Positions 8,305 to 17,617 of a DNA stretch of 64,000 bases are shown piece by piece; position 1 is the first letter of the stretch; each line of letters opens with the position of its first letter. Both the position numbers and the translations under genes were made by a program. Source of the stretch: Anaerolineales bacterium UBA5797 (lineage in GTDB: Bacteria; Chloroflexota; Anaerolineae; Anaerolineales; Villigracilaceae); contig DIDP01000038.1 in assembly GCA_002418205.1 (NCBI GenBank), positions 10,916-74,915 of the forward strand, read 5' to 3'. Under the pieces are notes generated by a model. The model was given only the letters and a program-made list of their open reading frames with translations. It was not told the DNA's origin and did not search any database.

Positions 8305-9285
8305 ATGAAGTTCATGACCTTCACCCTCCTATCGATAACCGTTTTGTTTGGATTGTATGGATTGCTCCACTTGTTTGGCGCGTCCGCACCTTTAATCATC
8401 TTTGTGACGTTGGCGCTGTTCTGCATTTTTTTCGGATGGCTTCTTCCCCGGATTCTCAAAAGGACGAATGTCAAAGTGTGGATTTTCCTCGGGCTCCTCA
8501 GCTTGATCGGGTTGATGATCCCCTCCTCCTCGCTCATGGCGGACCGTGAGCCGGGTCCCGTTTCAGATGCGATCTGGTTCACCCTTTTCCTTTTGCCGTC
8601 CCTTGCGCTGGTCAGCGCGGCATTCCTCCTCTACGCGGGTTGGGGTGGAACAGTTCCGGAGTCAGACAAAATCTCGAAAGGAATATCGCTTCCGCTAAGC
8701 ATCCTTCTGATCGTCAAAACCATCTACAACCTGTATGACTTGACGCTTTGGGACAATACCTATGACCCGCTCGGATATCTTTGGCTGATCCTTCCGATCT
8801 TTGTGGTCCTGCTTTCCGGATTGATGTTGGCGGTTGCCCTGCCGGGAAAGATCAAGCTGGCGGGATCTGCATATTCGATATTGGTTTCTGTATCGCTGAT
8901 CGGGGTCTCTACCCTCGCCCAACGCGTCGATTTTCGTCAGGAAACAACCGGAAGGGCGGAGCGAATCGTCGCGGCGATCGATTCCTATTACACGCGCGAG
9001 GGGCGCTATCCCGAATCCCTTTCCCTATTGACGCCGCGGTATATCCTCTCACTTCCCAAGCCTATGATCATGCATGGTCAGGATTGGTGCTATGACAGCG
9101 GCGATGGTTATTATCGTCTTGGTTATCTGGACCGCGAACATTGGAGCAGTCCGCATTTGATCGGACGGACCTACAAGTCTGTCGGCGAAGTATCAGACCC
9201 CCAGCCAATTTGCATGGATGCGTTCCTTGCCATGCAAATTCATATCCCGGATTATCCGTATACTTATTTGACGGATGGCGAATAG
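8305..9285 (+). CDS. Multi-pass membrane protein with pilin-like C-terminal domain, unknown function
   Basis: 326 aa, not recognised. The first ~205 residues hold about six hydrophobic helices. The C-terminal ~110 residues include ERIVAAIDSYYTREGRYPESLSLL and PKPMIMHGQDWCYDSGDGYYRL, a layout seen in secreted type II/IV pilin-like domains (helix, YYxxxGxYP, beta sheet, paired Cys). ATG at 8305 is preferred because AGGAAAGGAA lies just upstream; an in-frame ATG 48 bp earlier lacks a site. It converges on the 9293-9847 gene, with 7 bases between the stops. Confidence 0.75.
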   Translation: MKFMTFTLLSITVLFGLYGLLHLFGASAPLIIFVTLALFCIFFGWLLPRILKRTNVKVWIFLGLLSLIGLMIPSSSLMADREPGPVSDAIWFTLFLLPSLALVSAAFLLYAGWGGTVPESDKISKGISLPLSILLIVKTIYNLYDLTLWDNTYDPLGYLWLILPIFVVLLSGLMLAVALPGKIKLAGSAYSILVSVSLIGVSTLAQRVDFRQETTGRAERIVAAIDSYYTREGRYPESLSLLTPRYILSLPKPMIMHGQDWCYDSGDGYYRLGYLDREHWSSPHLIGRTYKSVGEVSDPQPICMDAFLAMQIHIPDYPYTYLTDGE

Positions 9286-9292
9286 AAATCAG

Positions 9293-9847
9293 TTATCCCC
9301 GACCCGTGTTGCTTTTTATCACGACCGTCTCGGCGATGACGGCGCAGATCGCCACAAGGATGTAAAGCCACGGTCCCCACAACAGGAGGGTTGACACATT
9401 CGGTTGGAAGACAAGGATGAATACTGGGAATATACAGCCCAATCCCCACGCGAACAGATGAAACCATTGCAGGCGGGATGGGTCTTTTCTCTTTAGAAGG
9501 AGCAGGGAACTGAACAAGGGAAGGATGGGCAGGATCAAGAACACCAGCGCCAGTAATTCGCCGCCGCGACCAGTGAATGACCCTGTGATCAGTTGCCGGA
9601 GAATGTGGAAAAAATCGCCCGCAAACAACAAAAACCCGGAAAACCATGACATCGGCATCCCGCAAAAATCACCATACAACCGAATGTTGGGAGGAGAACA
9701 TGGATATTCCGCCGGGACATGAATGCGATCATATGCCCACGGTCCCAGCATTGAAACGATGATCAATAGCAGGATGACCCCACGCCAGAGAGTTTTGTTT
9801 TCCATGAGAAATGACATGTGATTCCTCGCCAACTCTGATACTTTCAT
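9293..9847 (-). CDS. Small membrane protein, unknown function
   Basis: 184 aa, not recognised. It has about four hydrophobic segments (GVILLLIIVSMLGPWAY; FSGFLLFAGDFFHILRQL; LLALVFLILPILPLFSSLLLL; LLWGPWLYILVAICAVIAETVV). Two cysteines lie in the first extracytoplasmic loop (YPCSPP and GDFCGMP). Internal ATG codons at residues 11 and 15 could be the true start. It follows the PLP-enzyme gene by 13 bp in the same direction and may be cotranscribed with it. Confidence 0.65.
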   Translation of the reverse strand: MKVSELARNHMSFLMENKTLWRGVILLLIIVSMLGPWAYDRIHVPAEYPCSPPNIRLYGDFCGMPMSWFSGFLLFAGDFFHILRQLITGSFTGRGGELLALVFLILPILPLFSSLLLLKRKDPSRLQWFHLFAWGLGCIFPVFILVFQPNVSTLLLWGPWLYILVAICAVIAETVVIKSNTGRG

Positions 9848-9860
9848 GGGGTTTCGACCA

Positions 9861-11357
9861 TCAAACTTTGAAGATCAAGTCCAGATATTTCTTTAACATA
9901 TCGCCGACCAGACCGCGCATGGGCATGGTCGCCGCCATGCCATAGACCGGCGCCATGCCGCCTGCTTCCTCGGGATGTGCCTTGACATATTCGACCGACT
10001 CACGCAGATCCTCCACGAACCTCTCTGCCACGCCTGGCTGCGTGTGCCGCAGTGTGACGCAGATATGTGCACACGCAGGTTTATGCAATCCGTTCAGACT
10101 CCATTTTTTGCGCGTCATCCTGTCGAGCACCTTGTAGATGTCGAGCGAATCCGATGCGAACGCCACCACGAACAGCGGATCGCCGAGCACGCGCAATTCG
10201 GGGATCTCGCGAATCCCTTGTTTGATGATATCCGCTGTGGCAAGGATCTTTTTCGTCGCATCCATGTATCCGTGCACACCGATGGAGGTCAGCGCCGCCC
10301 AGCACGCCGCGCTCAATGCGCCGGGGCGGCTTCCCGCGAAGGTCGGCGAGAAATACAAACCACCGGGCCAGTCCGTTGCCGTGTAATACTGGAAATGCCG
10401 CAATTCCTGATTGCGATACAGGATCACCGAAGTCCCTTTGGCGGCATACCCATACTTGTGCGTATCCACCGAAATGGAGGTGACACCCGGCAATCGGAAA
10501 TCGAACTTCGGGACGGGATACCCAAGTCTCTCCGCCCACGGCAGGACGAACCCGCCCAGACAGGCATCCGTGTGGAAGCCGATCTGATGCTCACGCGCCA
10601 GTTCGGATAATTCCTCGATTGGATCGATCGCTCCATGCGGGAACGAGGGGGCTGATCCCACGATCACAACCGTATTCCAGCTGACAGCTCTGCGCGCCGC
10701 CTCCACATCTGCACGGAATTCTGAGTTCACCGGGATGTGGATCATCCTGATCCCAAAATATTGACTCGCCTTGTCGAACGCGGCGTGCGCGGTGACCGGC
10801 ACGATCATCTCCGGTCTGGTGATGCCCTTCGTCGCGCGCGCTTGATCGCGATAGGTCTTCATCGCCAGCAGAATGCTCTCCGTGCCGCCCGAGGACACCG
10901 TGCCGCAGGCGTCCTGACCGTTGAGCATATGTGTGGTCATGGCAACGATCTCCGCTTCGAACTTTGTTGTGCTGGGCCATACATCGGCATGCAGTGGGTT
11001 GCTCTGCGAATTGACAGCATAGACTTTGTTGAGGAAATCAATGTGTTCCTGATCGCCGTGATAGACCGCGCCAGAGACAAAGCCGTCTTTCCACTGCATC
11101 TCTTCATGGTCACGCATGGCTTCCATATCACGCAGGATCTCCGCCCGGTCACGACCGGCCTTCGGAAGTTGCGTAAAGGTTGTGAAATTGTTTTTATATG
11201 GCTTGACGGAACCTTCCAGCCCAGCCATCATATCGTCGTATTCCCTTTCGATCTTCCGGCTGATGGATGGAATTCTTCTAAGTCGTTTTTCGATCCACGC
11301 GACTACGCGCGGGTTCATCCGCCCCAGATGCTTGAAGAGAAATTCTTCCCAGTTCAT
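9861..11357 (-). CDS. Pyridoxal-phosphate lyase resembling sphingosine-1-phosphate lyase
   Basis: 498 aa. This is a group II decarboxylase-fold PLP enzyme. SSGGTESILLAMKTYRD forms the phosphate loop, the FHTDACLGGF Asp contacts the pyridine nitrogen, and the Lys of SVDTHKYGYAAKG is the Schiff-base residue. The sequence downstream (YFSPTFAGSRPGALSAACWAAL) is the pattern of sphingosine-1-phosphate and related phosphoethanolamine-releasing lyases rather than of glutamate or aromatic decarboxylases. The length fits that subfamily without its eukaryotic membrane anchor. The FGGY sugar kinase lies 23 bp upstream in the same direction, so the two may be one operon. The substrate is unproven, and related archaeal enzymes act on amino acids. 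Confidence 0.83.
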   Translation of the reverse strand: MNWEEFLFKHLGRMNPRVVAWIEKRLRRIPSISRKIEREYDDMMAGLEGSVKPYKNNFTTFTQLPKAGRDRAEILRDMEAMRDHEEMQWKDGFVSGAVYHGDQEHIDFLNKVYAVNSQSNPLHADVWPSTTKFEAEIVAMTTHMLNGQDACGTVSSGGTESILLAMKTYRDQARATKGITRPEMIVPVTAHAAFDKASQYFGIRMIHIPVNSEFRADVEAARRAVSWNTVVIVGSAPSFPHGAIDPIEELSELAREHQIGFHTDACLGGFVLPWAERLGYPVPKFDFRLPGVTSISVDTHKYGYAAKGTSVILYRNQELRHFQYYTATDWPGGLYFSPTFAGSRPGALSAACWAALTSIGVHGYMDATKKILATADIIKQGIREIPELRVLGDPLFVVAFASDSLDIYKVLDRMTRKKWSLNGLHKPACAHICVTLRHTQPGVAERFVEDLRESVEYVKAHPEEAGGMAPVYGMAATMPMRGLVGDMLKKYLDLIFKV

Positions 11358-11380
11358 GTTGCTCCTGACGGCTTAAAGTT

Positions 11381-12961
11381 CTAATTCCGATTCAGCCGCG
11401 CAAAGATTTTTTTATTGCTTTCATAGATTGCCGTGAACTCCCTGAAAAGTTCGTCATAGATCTTGCGATGTTCAGGATTGGGCGTATATGTTTTCGCAAC
11501 CGGCACGCGCGCGGCGATATCGTCATAACGGATGAATCCCAGCGCGGCGGAGGCCAGCAACGCCGCGCCGCGCACATTGACTTCGATCGGACCCTTCATC
11601 TGACGGATCGGTCGGTCCATGACATCGGCATGGATCTGGCACCAGATGTCCGACTTTGCCCCGCCGCCGACCATGTTGACCGCCTCCGCGCGTTTTCCAA
11701 TGAGTCCCTCCACATAGCCCAACAGCCAGCGCGAGTTGTATGCCACTCCCTCGAACACGGCGCGGATCATATGTTCGCGCGTGGTTTGCAGCGACTGGTT
11801 AAAGAATCCGCCGCGCACGAAACGATCATCCACGGGCGCGCGCTCGCCGTACAGCCACGGCAGGAAGATTAGTCTGTCGCTGCCGGCGGGCGTCCGTTCG
11901 GCGATCTGGTCGAAGAGTTTGTAGGCATTCGCAGGTTTTTCATTCACCGCCATTTCATCCTGATGGAAGAGAATGTTATCGCGCAGGGATTGCAAACAGG
12001 CGCCCGCGCATTCCTGCGCATCGGTCAGCAGGTAGCGTCCCGGTATGGCGGAGGGCAGCGCGGCGATGCTGTGAGTCAGATCGGTCTTTTTGAACGGGAC
12101 GTGACACGTGATCCACGAGGAGGTCCCGATGTAGAGATGCGGTTCAAAGTCCCGCACCGCGCCGGAGCCGATGGCGGCGGAGTGGATATCGGGCGAGCCG
12201 ATCACCACCCGGACATTTTCCGTCAAACCCCAGCCGCGGGCGATGTCAGGTTGTAAAATGCCGAGGATCGAGTTGGCAGGCTGAAGGTCCGGGAGTTTCG
12301 AGGCGTCGACGTTGGACATCCTGATGAGACGTTCATCGTATCTGACGTTGTTAATATCGCGGTTGTCGGTCATCCAATGCAGGGAGATCGAATCGAACGA
12401 GGCGGCGAAACGTCCGGTCAGGCGGAGACCGATGTAATCTATCGGTTCGAGGAACTTGAATGCCCGCCGATAGATTTCGGGCTGGTGTTGTTTGAGATGG
12501 AGGATGTGGGCGATGGGATCCTTGCCCGCAATGGCGGGCGCGCCCCCGGTCAGACGGATCCACTGAATCAGTTTTGCGGGGGAATATCCCTGAATGTTGA
12601 GCGCCCCGCCTGCGATCTGATGGATCTGCGGTCCGCCGCGCGAGTCCATCCAGATGATGGCATTGCCGAGCGCATCCCCGTTTTGATCCACCGCCACCGT
12701 CCCCGACCATTGACCGGTGCAGGCAATGGCAACGATATTTTCGCTCGCGGCGAGACCTCTTGCGAGCAGGCGTTTTGCAGCCTTTTGGATGGCATCCCAC
12801 CATTCGTTGGGAGATTGTTCCGCCCCGCCGTCAGGAAACAACAGGAGTTTTATTTCCTCGAATTCGCTGCCCAGCATTTCCCCTTGTGACGAAAACAACG
12901 CCACCTTGGGTCCCGATGTGCCAAGATCGATCGCAAGGATGTACTTCTCTCTTGAGGTCAT
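11381..12961 (-). CDS. FGGY-family carbohydrate kinase (xylulokinase-like)
   Basis: 526 aa. The N-terminal ATPase lobe opens with ILAIDLGTSGPKVALF (phosphate loop). ACTGQWSGTVAVDQNGDAL and AIIWMDSRG follow, as in xylulose and gluconate kinases. The C-terminal lobe has RAVFEGVAYNSRWLLGYVEGL and VNMVGGGAKSDIWCQIHADVM, the second FGGY signature, with ANVRGAALLA-like ending (VNVRGAALLASAALGF). ATG at 12961 is chosen because GGGAGGAAGC precedes it; an in-frame ATG 33 bp upstream has none. No sugar transporter or isomerase is adjacent, so the substrate remains open. The downstream PLP lyase is the only likely operon partner. Confidence 0.88.
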   Translation of the reverse strand: MTSREKYILAIDLGTSGPKVALFSSQGEMLGSEFEEIKLLLFPDGGAEQSPNEWWDAIQKAAKRLLARGLAASENIVAIACTGQWSGTVAVDQNGDALGNAIIWMDSRGGPQIHQIAGGALNIQGYSPAKLIQWIRLTGGAPAIAGKDPIAHILHLKQHQPEIYRRAFKFLEPIDYIGLRLTGRFAASFDSISLHWMTDNRDINNVRYDERLIRMSNVDASKLPDLQPANSILGILQPDIARGWGLTENVRVVIGSPDIHSAAIGSGAVRDFEPHLYIGTSSWITCHVPFKKTDLTHSIAALPSAIPGRYLLTDAQECAGACLQSLRDNILFHQDEMAVNEKPANAYKLFDQIAERTPAGSDRLIFLPWLYGERAPVDDRFVRGGFFNQSLQTTREHMIRAVFEGVAYNSRWLLGYVEGLIGKRAEAVNMVGGGAKSDIWCQIHADVMDRPIRQMKGPIEVNVRGAALLASAALGFIRYDDIAARVPVAKTYTPNPEHRKIYDELFREFTAIYESNKKIFARLNRN

Positions 12962-13007
12962 GCTTCCTCCCAAATATGTTGTCGCATTCGTCACAAGTAT
13001 ACAACCA

Positions 13008-13036
13008 AACAGACCGCGCCCATCGCACGGTCTGTT
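13008..13036 (-). terminator. Hairpin between PhzF and FGGY kinase genes
   Basis: A perfect 9-bp inverted repeat (AACAGACCG/CGGTCTGTT) has an 11-nt loop. It lies 25-53 bases after the phzF-family stop on the - strand and is followed by TGGTTG, a poor U tract. It probably ends the phzF-family transcript, with modest confidence. Confidence 0.5.
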
Positions 13037-13060
13037 GATTTGAGCATGTACGGATTGTGT

Positions 13061-13891
13061 TTATTCCAGATGACGCGTCTCGCCGCTGACAGCCACGCTC
13101 TCCCCGACCTTCGGGCTGAATCTCACCATCAGACGGGACGGCATGCCCATATCTTCACCCTGCAGGATCGTAAAGGAGTTTTTCCCCTGCCAGCCGATCT
13201 CTCGTAAATATCCAGCCAGCGCCGCAGCCGCCGCGCCCGTGGCGGGATCCTCGTAAACTCCGCCGGAGGCGAAGGCATTGCGGGAATGGAACACTTCATC
13301 GGATTCGTTCCAGAGCAGGCTGATCGTGATGAGTCCCTGTTCGTTCATCAAAGCCTTGACCTCATCGAACAGATACTTCATCTCCGCAAGTGTTTTGCGT
13401 TCCTTCAGAACAAGGATCAAGTGCTTCGCTCCCGCGCTCGCAAAACGGACTGGATACCTCGTGTCCAGATCATTCATCGTCAAATTGAATGCCTCAAGGA
13501 TTCTATCTACATATTCCCAGGGCGCGTCATCAGAATGTGTTTCGGGAGATTGCAGGGTTGCAATAAATCCAGTCTCTGATCTATCGGCGCGCACACGGAT
13601 GCGGCTGTCATTCAAAACCAATTTGTATTCACCCTCGCCAAAGCGCTCCCCCAATGCCGCGCCCAGTGCAATCGTTGCATGTCCGCAAAATGGGACTTCC
13701 ATCTCCGGCGCAAAATAGCGCACGCGCCAACTGTCCTCCTGTTGCACAAGGAAGGCTGTTTCAGAAAAGCCGACCTGCTTTGCAACCTTCAACATTTCCT
13801 CGTCGCCGGGCATTTCATCACAAAATGCCACGCCTGCGGGATTCCCGCCTTTGCCGTTATTTGAAAACGCCGCCAACTTTAAAACGTTCAT
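13061..13891 (-). CDS. PhzF-family isomerase
   Basis: 276 aa. It belongs to the diaminopimelate-epimerase-like PhzF superfamily. The N-terminal pattern LAAFSNNGKGGNPAGVAF, SETAFLV, the CGHATIALG motif and the C-terminal DPATGAAAAALAGYL are all present. Length and both lobes are complete. The family includes phenazine-pathway isomerases and many proteins of unknown substrate. No phenazine genes are near, so a general metabolite isomerase is the safer reading. It stands alone between the end of the sdh operon and the FGGY kinase gene. Confidence 0.9.
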   Translation of the reverse strand: MNVLKLAAFSNNGKGGNPAGVAFCDEMPGDEEMLKVAKQVGFSETAFLVQQEDSWRVRYFAPEMEVPFCGHATIALGAALGERFGEGEYKLVLNDSRIRVRADRSETGFIATLQSPETHSDDAPWEYVDRILEAFNLTMNDLDTRYPVRFASAGAKHLILVLKERKTLAEMKYLFDEVKALMNEQGLITISLLWNESDEVFHSRNAFASGGVYEDPATGAAAAALAGYLREIGWQGKNSFTILQGEDMGMPSRLMVRFSPKVGESVAVSGETRHLE

Positions 13892-13960
13892 GCTTATCTC
13901 CTGATCGATGTGTCAACATGGGATTTCGCTTGTGGACGATTTGGAAGGGGAATATGTTCC

Positions 13961-13994
13961 AAAAAACAAGCCGCATCCTCGCGGACACGGCTTG
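13961..13994 (-). terminator. Terminator of the sdhCDAB operon
   Basis: CAAGCCG/CGGCTTG (7 bp, 14-nt loop) on the - strand is followed by TTTTTT. It lies 29 bases after the sdhB stop. Confidence 0.8.
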
Positions 13995-14022
13995 CCTGTT
14001 TACTACTTGCCACGTTCCACTT

Positions 14023-14730
14023 CTATTCGATCTTCCCGGTCAATGTTGCCAGTTTCAACTCGCCGATCGCCTTGGTAATGGGGATCTCGCGCGGGCATGC
14101 CATCGTGCAGTTATACGCCGTGTGGCAGCGGGCGAGACCGTCCGTTTCGGCGACGATGTGCAGGCGCTCGGCGGCGGCTTCGTCGCGGCTGTCGAAGATG
14201 AAGCGGTGCGCGGTCACCAGCGCCGCCGGGCCGTAATACTGGTCGCTTGCCCAGAACGACGGGCACGAGGTGGTGCAGGCTGCACACAGAATGCACTTGG
14301 TGGATTCGTCGAAGCGGGCGCGCTGCTCGGGAGACTGGAGCCGCTCCCTCCCGTCGGCGGGAAGCGGGGAGTCGTTGATGAAATATGGGAGCACCTTCTT
14401 GTAGTTGTCGAAGAACGGTTCCATATCCACGATCAGGTCCTTGACCACTTTCAATCCCAACAGTGGCTCGACCGTGATCCTGTCGCCGATATCGCGCACA
14501 AGGGTCTTGCAGGCCAGCATGTTGCGCCCGTTGATGCGCATCGCATCCGAACCGCACACGCCGTGCGCGCACGAACGGCGGAAAGACAGCGTGCCGTCCT
14601 TATAGCCCTTCACATGCTCGAGCAGGTCGAGGATGCGGTCGTTCTCCTCGGCTTCAATGGTATAGGTCTCGTAGTGGAATTGCTTGTCCACTTCGGGGTT
14701 GTAACGGAAGATTTTTAAAGTTACCTGCAT
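14023..14730 (-). CDS. sdhB: Succinate dehydrogenase/fumarate reductase iron-sulfur subunit
   Basis: 235 aa. The N-terminal ferredoxin domain carries CAHGVCGSDAMRINGRNMLAC for the [2Fe-2S] cluster. The C-terminal domain has CILCAACTTSCPSFW and CHTAYNCTMACPREIPI for the [4Fe-4S] and [3Fe-4S] clusters. It passes electrons from the SdhA flavin to the membrane subunits. It is the last gene of sdhCDAB, 10 bp after sdhA, and is followed by a terminator. The C-terminus is complete (AIGELKLATLTGKIE). Confidence 0.97.
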   Translation of the reverse strand: MQVTLKIFRYNPEVDKQFHYETYTIEAEENDRILDLLEHVKGYKDGTLSFRRSCAHGVCGSDAMRINGRNMLACKTLVRDIGDRITVEPLLGLKVVKDLIVDMEPFFDNYKKVLPYFINDSPLPADGRERLQSPEQRARFDESTKCILCAACTTSCPSFWASDQYYGPAALVTAHRFIFDSRDEAAAERLHIVAETDGLARCHTAYNCTMACPREIPITKAIGELKLATLTGKIE

Positions 14731-14740
14731 GTCTGCCTCA

Positions 14741-16534
14741 CTAATAAACGCGTTTCTTGGGTTGGTACTTCGTGATCACGACCGGCTTGTAATCGATCTT
14801 CACCCTGCCGTCCTTCTTCCATGCCAGCGTGTGTTTCAGCCAGTTCTGGTCATCGCGTTCGGAGTAATCCTCGCGCGAGTGTCCGCCGCGCGACTCTTTG
14901 CGGTTCAAGGCGCACTCCGCCACCACGTCCGCGATCTCGAGCATATTGCCGAGTTCCCAGGCGTTGAGCAGTTCGGTGTTGAAGATCCTGCCGGTATCGG
15001 TCACACGTACATGTTTGAAGCGTTCCTGCAACTCGCGGATCTTGTTGATGGCTTCCTTCATCCCTTTTTCAGAGCGATAGATGCCGACATCGTCAAACAT
15101 GACCTTCTTCAACTCGGTGGAGATATCGAACGCGTTCTGCTTGCCAGATGCCGTGCGCAGCGCCTCAAACTGGGACCTCGCGCCTGCTTCCGCGTCATTG
15201 GGCAGTTTCTCGAAATCGGCCTGCTTCGCGTACTCCGCGGCTTTGAGCCCCGCGTGCTTGCCGAACACCACCAGGTCGAGCAACGAATTCGTGCCGAGGC
15301 GGTTCGCGCCATGTACGGACACACACGCGCATTCGCCCGCCGCATACAAACCGGGGAAGACCGTGTTTTCACTGTCGATCACCACTTCACCGTATTTGTT
15401 GGTGGGAATGCCGCCCATCGTGTAGTGCGCCGTCGGCTGGATGGGCATCATCTGTGTGATCGGGTCCACGCCGAGGTAGACGCGACAGAAATCGATGATG
15501 TCGGGCAGTTTCGCAAGGACCTGTTCGCCAGTGATCGTATAGGGCGAGCCATCGGGATTTGTACGCCCGTCCATGGCAGCGTATTTGTTCACCGTTTCAG
15601 GGCGCACATCGAGGTAAACATAGTTCCTGCCGTTGACGCCGCGTCCCTCGCGGATCTCGGTATAGATCGCGCGACTGACCACATCGCGTGAAGCCAGGTC
15701 CTTCACGGTCGGCGCGTACTTCTCCATGAAGCGCCTGCCTTCGCCGTTGATGAGGACACCGCCTTCGCCGCGCACACCTTCCGTGATGAGGATTCCAAGT
15801 TTGTAGATGCCCGTCGGATGGAACTGGAAGAACTCCATATCCTCGAGAGGCAGACCCCGGCGCAGAAGGATCGCTGCTCCGTCGCCGGTATAGGCATAGG
15901 CATTGGAGGTCACCTCGAAGATGCGCCCATGTCCGCCCGTGGCGAAGATCACAGCTTTTGCGTGAAAGGTATGCAACTCGCCGGTGGCAAGTTCCACCGC
16001 CACCACGCCCGCAGCTTTGCCATTGACGATGAGGAAATCCAGCACCTGATATTCATCGAAGAAATTGACCTTGTTCTTCAAGCATTGCTGATACAACGTT
16101 TGCAGGATCATATGACCAGTGCGGTCCGCGGCATGAGCCGCTCGCCGGACGGGTTTGCCCGTTTCATTGTTCGTGTGTCCGCCGAACGGTCGCTGGGAGA
16201 TGCGTCCTTCGGGAGTCCGATCGAAGGGCAGACCCATGTGTTCGAGTTCGAGAACCGCGTCGATGGCTTCACTGGTCATGAACTCGATGGCGTCCTGATC
16301 TCCGAGATAATCCGAGCCTTTGACGGTGTCATAAGTATGCCATTCGGGTTTGTCTTCTTCGTAGTTGCCCAGCGCGGCTGAGATTCCGCCCTGCGCCGCG
16401 CCCGTATGGGAACGCGTGGGATACAGTTTGCTGATGACCGCTGTCTTTGCGCCGCGCGAGGCGTAGAGACCCGCCATGAGCCCCGCGCCGCCCGCGCCGA
16501 CCACGACTACATCAAATTGGTGAATGTTTGCCAT
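14741..16534 (-). CDS. sdhA: Succinate dehydrogenase/fumarate reductase flavoprotein subunit
   Basis: 597 aa. It has the FAD-binding N-terminus (FDVVVVGAGGAGLMAGLYASRG) and the flavin attachment region SHTGAAQGGISAALGN. Substrate-site motifs FQFHPTGIY, LITEGVRGEGG and HTMGGIPTN-like YTMGGIPTN follow, with the C-terminal SRGGHSREDYSERDD. Size and motifs are full length. It oxidises succinate to fumarate in the TCA cycle and feeds quinone through SdhB and SdhCD. It lies 13 bp after sdhD and 10 bp before sdhB. Given the adjacent cytochrome bc genes and icd, the succinate-oxidising direction is likely. Confidence 0.97.
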   Translation of the reverse strand: MANIHQFDVVVVGAGGAGLMAGLYASRGAKTAVISKLYPTRSHTGAAQGGISAALGNYEEDKPEWHTYDTVKGSDYLGDQDAIEFMTSEAIDAVLELEHMGLPFDRTPEGRISQRPFGGHTNNETGKPVRRAAHAADRTGHMILQTLYQQCLKNKVNFFDEYQVLDFLIVNGKAAGVVAVELATGELHTFHAKAVIFATGGHGRIFEVTSNAYAYTGDGAAILLRRGLPLEDMEFFQFHPTGIYKLGILITEGVRGEGGVLINGEGRRFMEKYAPTVKDLASRDVVSRAIYTEIREGRGVNGRNYVYLDVRPETVNKYAAMDGRTNPDGSPYTITGEQVLAKLPDIIDFCRVYLGVDPITQMMPIQPTAHYTMGGIPTNKYGEVVIDSENTVFPGLYAAGECACVSVHGANRLGTNSLLDLVVFGKHAGLKAAEYAKQADFEKLPNDAEAGARSQFEALRTASGKQNAFDISTELKKVMFDDVGIYRSEKGMKEAINKIRELQERFKHVRVTDTGRIFNTELLNAWELGNMLEIADVVAECALNRKESRGGHSREDYSERDDQNWLKHTLAWKKDGRVKIDYKPVVITKYQPKKRVY

Positions 16535-16547
16535 TGCGATGTCACTC

Positions 16548-16982
16548 CTACGAAGTCCAGATGATGTAAAGTCCCATGGCGCTGAAGGCGATCACCATGA
16601 TGATGCTCAGGATGCGGACGATGTTCCTGCCGCGGGAGGAAACGATGTAATCATCTGCGATCACGACCAGCCCGTGCATGCCATGCGCCACAGCGACTAG
16701 CAGGAGCAGGCTGCCGGCCACCCTCCACAAGGGGGTTGACCATGGAGCCAGGTCGGGGACATCCGTGCTTTGCACGTGGGTGCTGTTGGGCATGAAACCC
16801 CAGCGCAACACGTCCGCCAGATTCATCTGTGTGCGTGCTCCCATGATCAACGCGCCGATGATCGCGAAGAGGATCAACGCGTACATTGCCAGCGCGGAGA
16901 GACGGGTGAACAGCCACATCAGCATCTCGAAGTTTAAGCCGCGTTTTGAAAGAGGCAGGGATCTTGGTTTTGTCGTTGCCAT
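16548..16982 (-). CDS. sdhD: Succinate dehydrogenase membrane anchor subunit
   Basis: 144 aa with three hydrophobic helices: FTRLSALAMYALILFAIIGALIM, WRVAGSLLLLVAVAHGMHGLVVI and IVRILSIIMVIAFSAMGLYIIW. The His of VAHGMHGL is a candidate haem b ligand, and an Asp-Asp-Tyr follows as in SdhD proteins. It starts 1 bp after the sdhC stop and lies 13 bp before sdhA. The first 25 residues are basic and cytosolic. The assignment rests mainly on position and topology because the sequence is poorly conserved in this family. Confidence 0.85.
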   Translation of the reverse strand: MATTKPRSLPLSKRGLNFEMLMWLFTRLSALAMYALILFAIIGALIMGARTQMNLADVLRWGFMPNSTHVQSTDVPDLAPWSTPLWRVAGSLLLLVAVAHGMHGLVVIADDYIVSSRGRNIVRILSIIMVIAFSAMGLYIIWTS

Positions 16983-16983
16983 G

Positions 16984-17358
16984 TCAGCCTCCCAGCGCCG
17001 TGCTCAGAATGACGAACACCGCGATCCCGTAAACGGGAATGAAGACCGCCCATTCGATCCAGATGGCTTCGCGCGAGTGTTCGATCAGTTTTGGAAACAG
17101 GTCGAGGATGGTGATGCGCAGTCCGTTGATGGCATGGAACAGCGCACAGAAGAAAACAAATATCTGGAACGCCCAGTTCTCGTAAATGTCATTCAAAAGA
17201 CCGCCGATATCCCCCCCGAGGTAGGATGCCAGTATGTGCATCGCTACGAATATTGCCATGCCAAGCCCGCCAATGCGATGCAGGACGTAGGTCAGCATGG
17301 GACCCTGTCCCCTGTATCGCAAGCCTGTTGCAAGACTGACATTTCTTTTCAGGCTCAT
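16984..17358 (-). CDS. sdhC: Succinate dehydrogenase cytochrome b subunit
   Basis: 124 aa with three helices. The N-terminal segment (SLATGLRYRGQGPMLTYVLHRIGGLGMAIFVAMHILASYLGG) is the SdhC pattern, with His residues in LHRIGG and AMHIL. The second helix has CALFHAINGLRITILDLF, whose His is the expected haem b ligand. It is the first gene of sdhCDAB. ATG is preceded by GGAGGCATAG. The operon diverges from the Rieske/cytochrome b operon across a 259-bp gap. Confidence 0.9.
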   Translation of the reverse strand: MSLKRNVSLATGLRYRGQGPMLTYVLHRIGGLGMAIFVAMHILASYLGGDIGGLLNDIYENWAFQIFVFFCALFHAINGLRITILDLFPKLIEHSREAIWIEWAVFIPVYGIAVFVILSTALGG

Positions 17359-17398
17359 CTATGCCTCCATGAGAATTTGGTTTTTGGGAAGATGAGGA

Positions 17399-17426
17399 AT
17401 TATCTCATTCCCATTTAATTTGTTAA
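17399..17426 (-). promoter_or_regulatory. Candidate promoter of sdhCDAB
   Basis: On the - strand TTAACA (17421-17426) is separated by 16 bp from GATAAT (17399-17404), about 40 bp before the sdhC ATG. Both boxes are near the sigma-70 consensus, but this is by eye only. The rest of the 259-bp divergent gap is A/T-rich. It should also contain the promoter of the Rieske operon, which I could not place with confidence. Confidence 0.4.
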
Positions 17427-17617
17427 AAGTGACAATAATCATGGGTTATTGGTTTCAGACTTCCTCCAAAAAAGAGGGCGTTGACCCTTATAATCCAAAA
17501 TGCTAAATTTACGAAGCGGTCTTATTCTAACCCAATTTTTATTGTGGACAATTTATTTTAGTGCTGTTATTCTTTGGAACCGCAAAATAACGCAACACTC
17601 GATTCCTGGAGGTGTTT

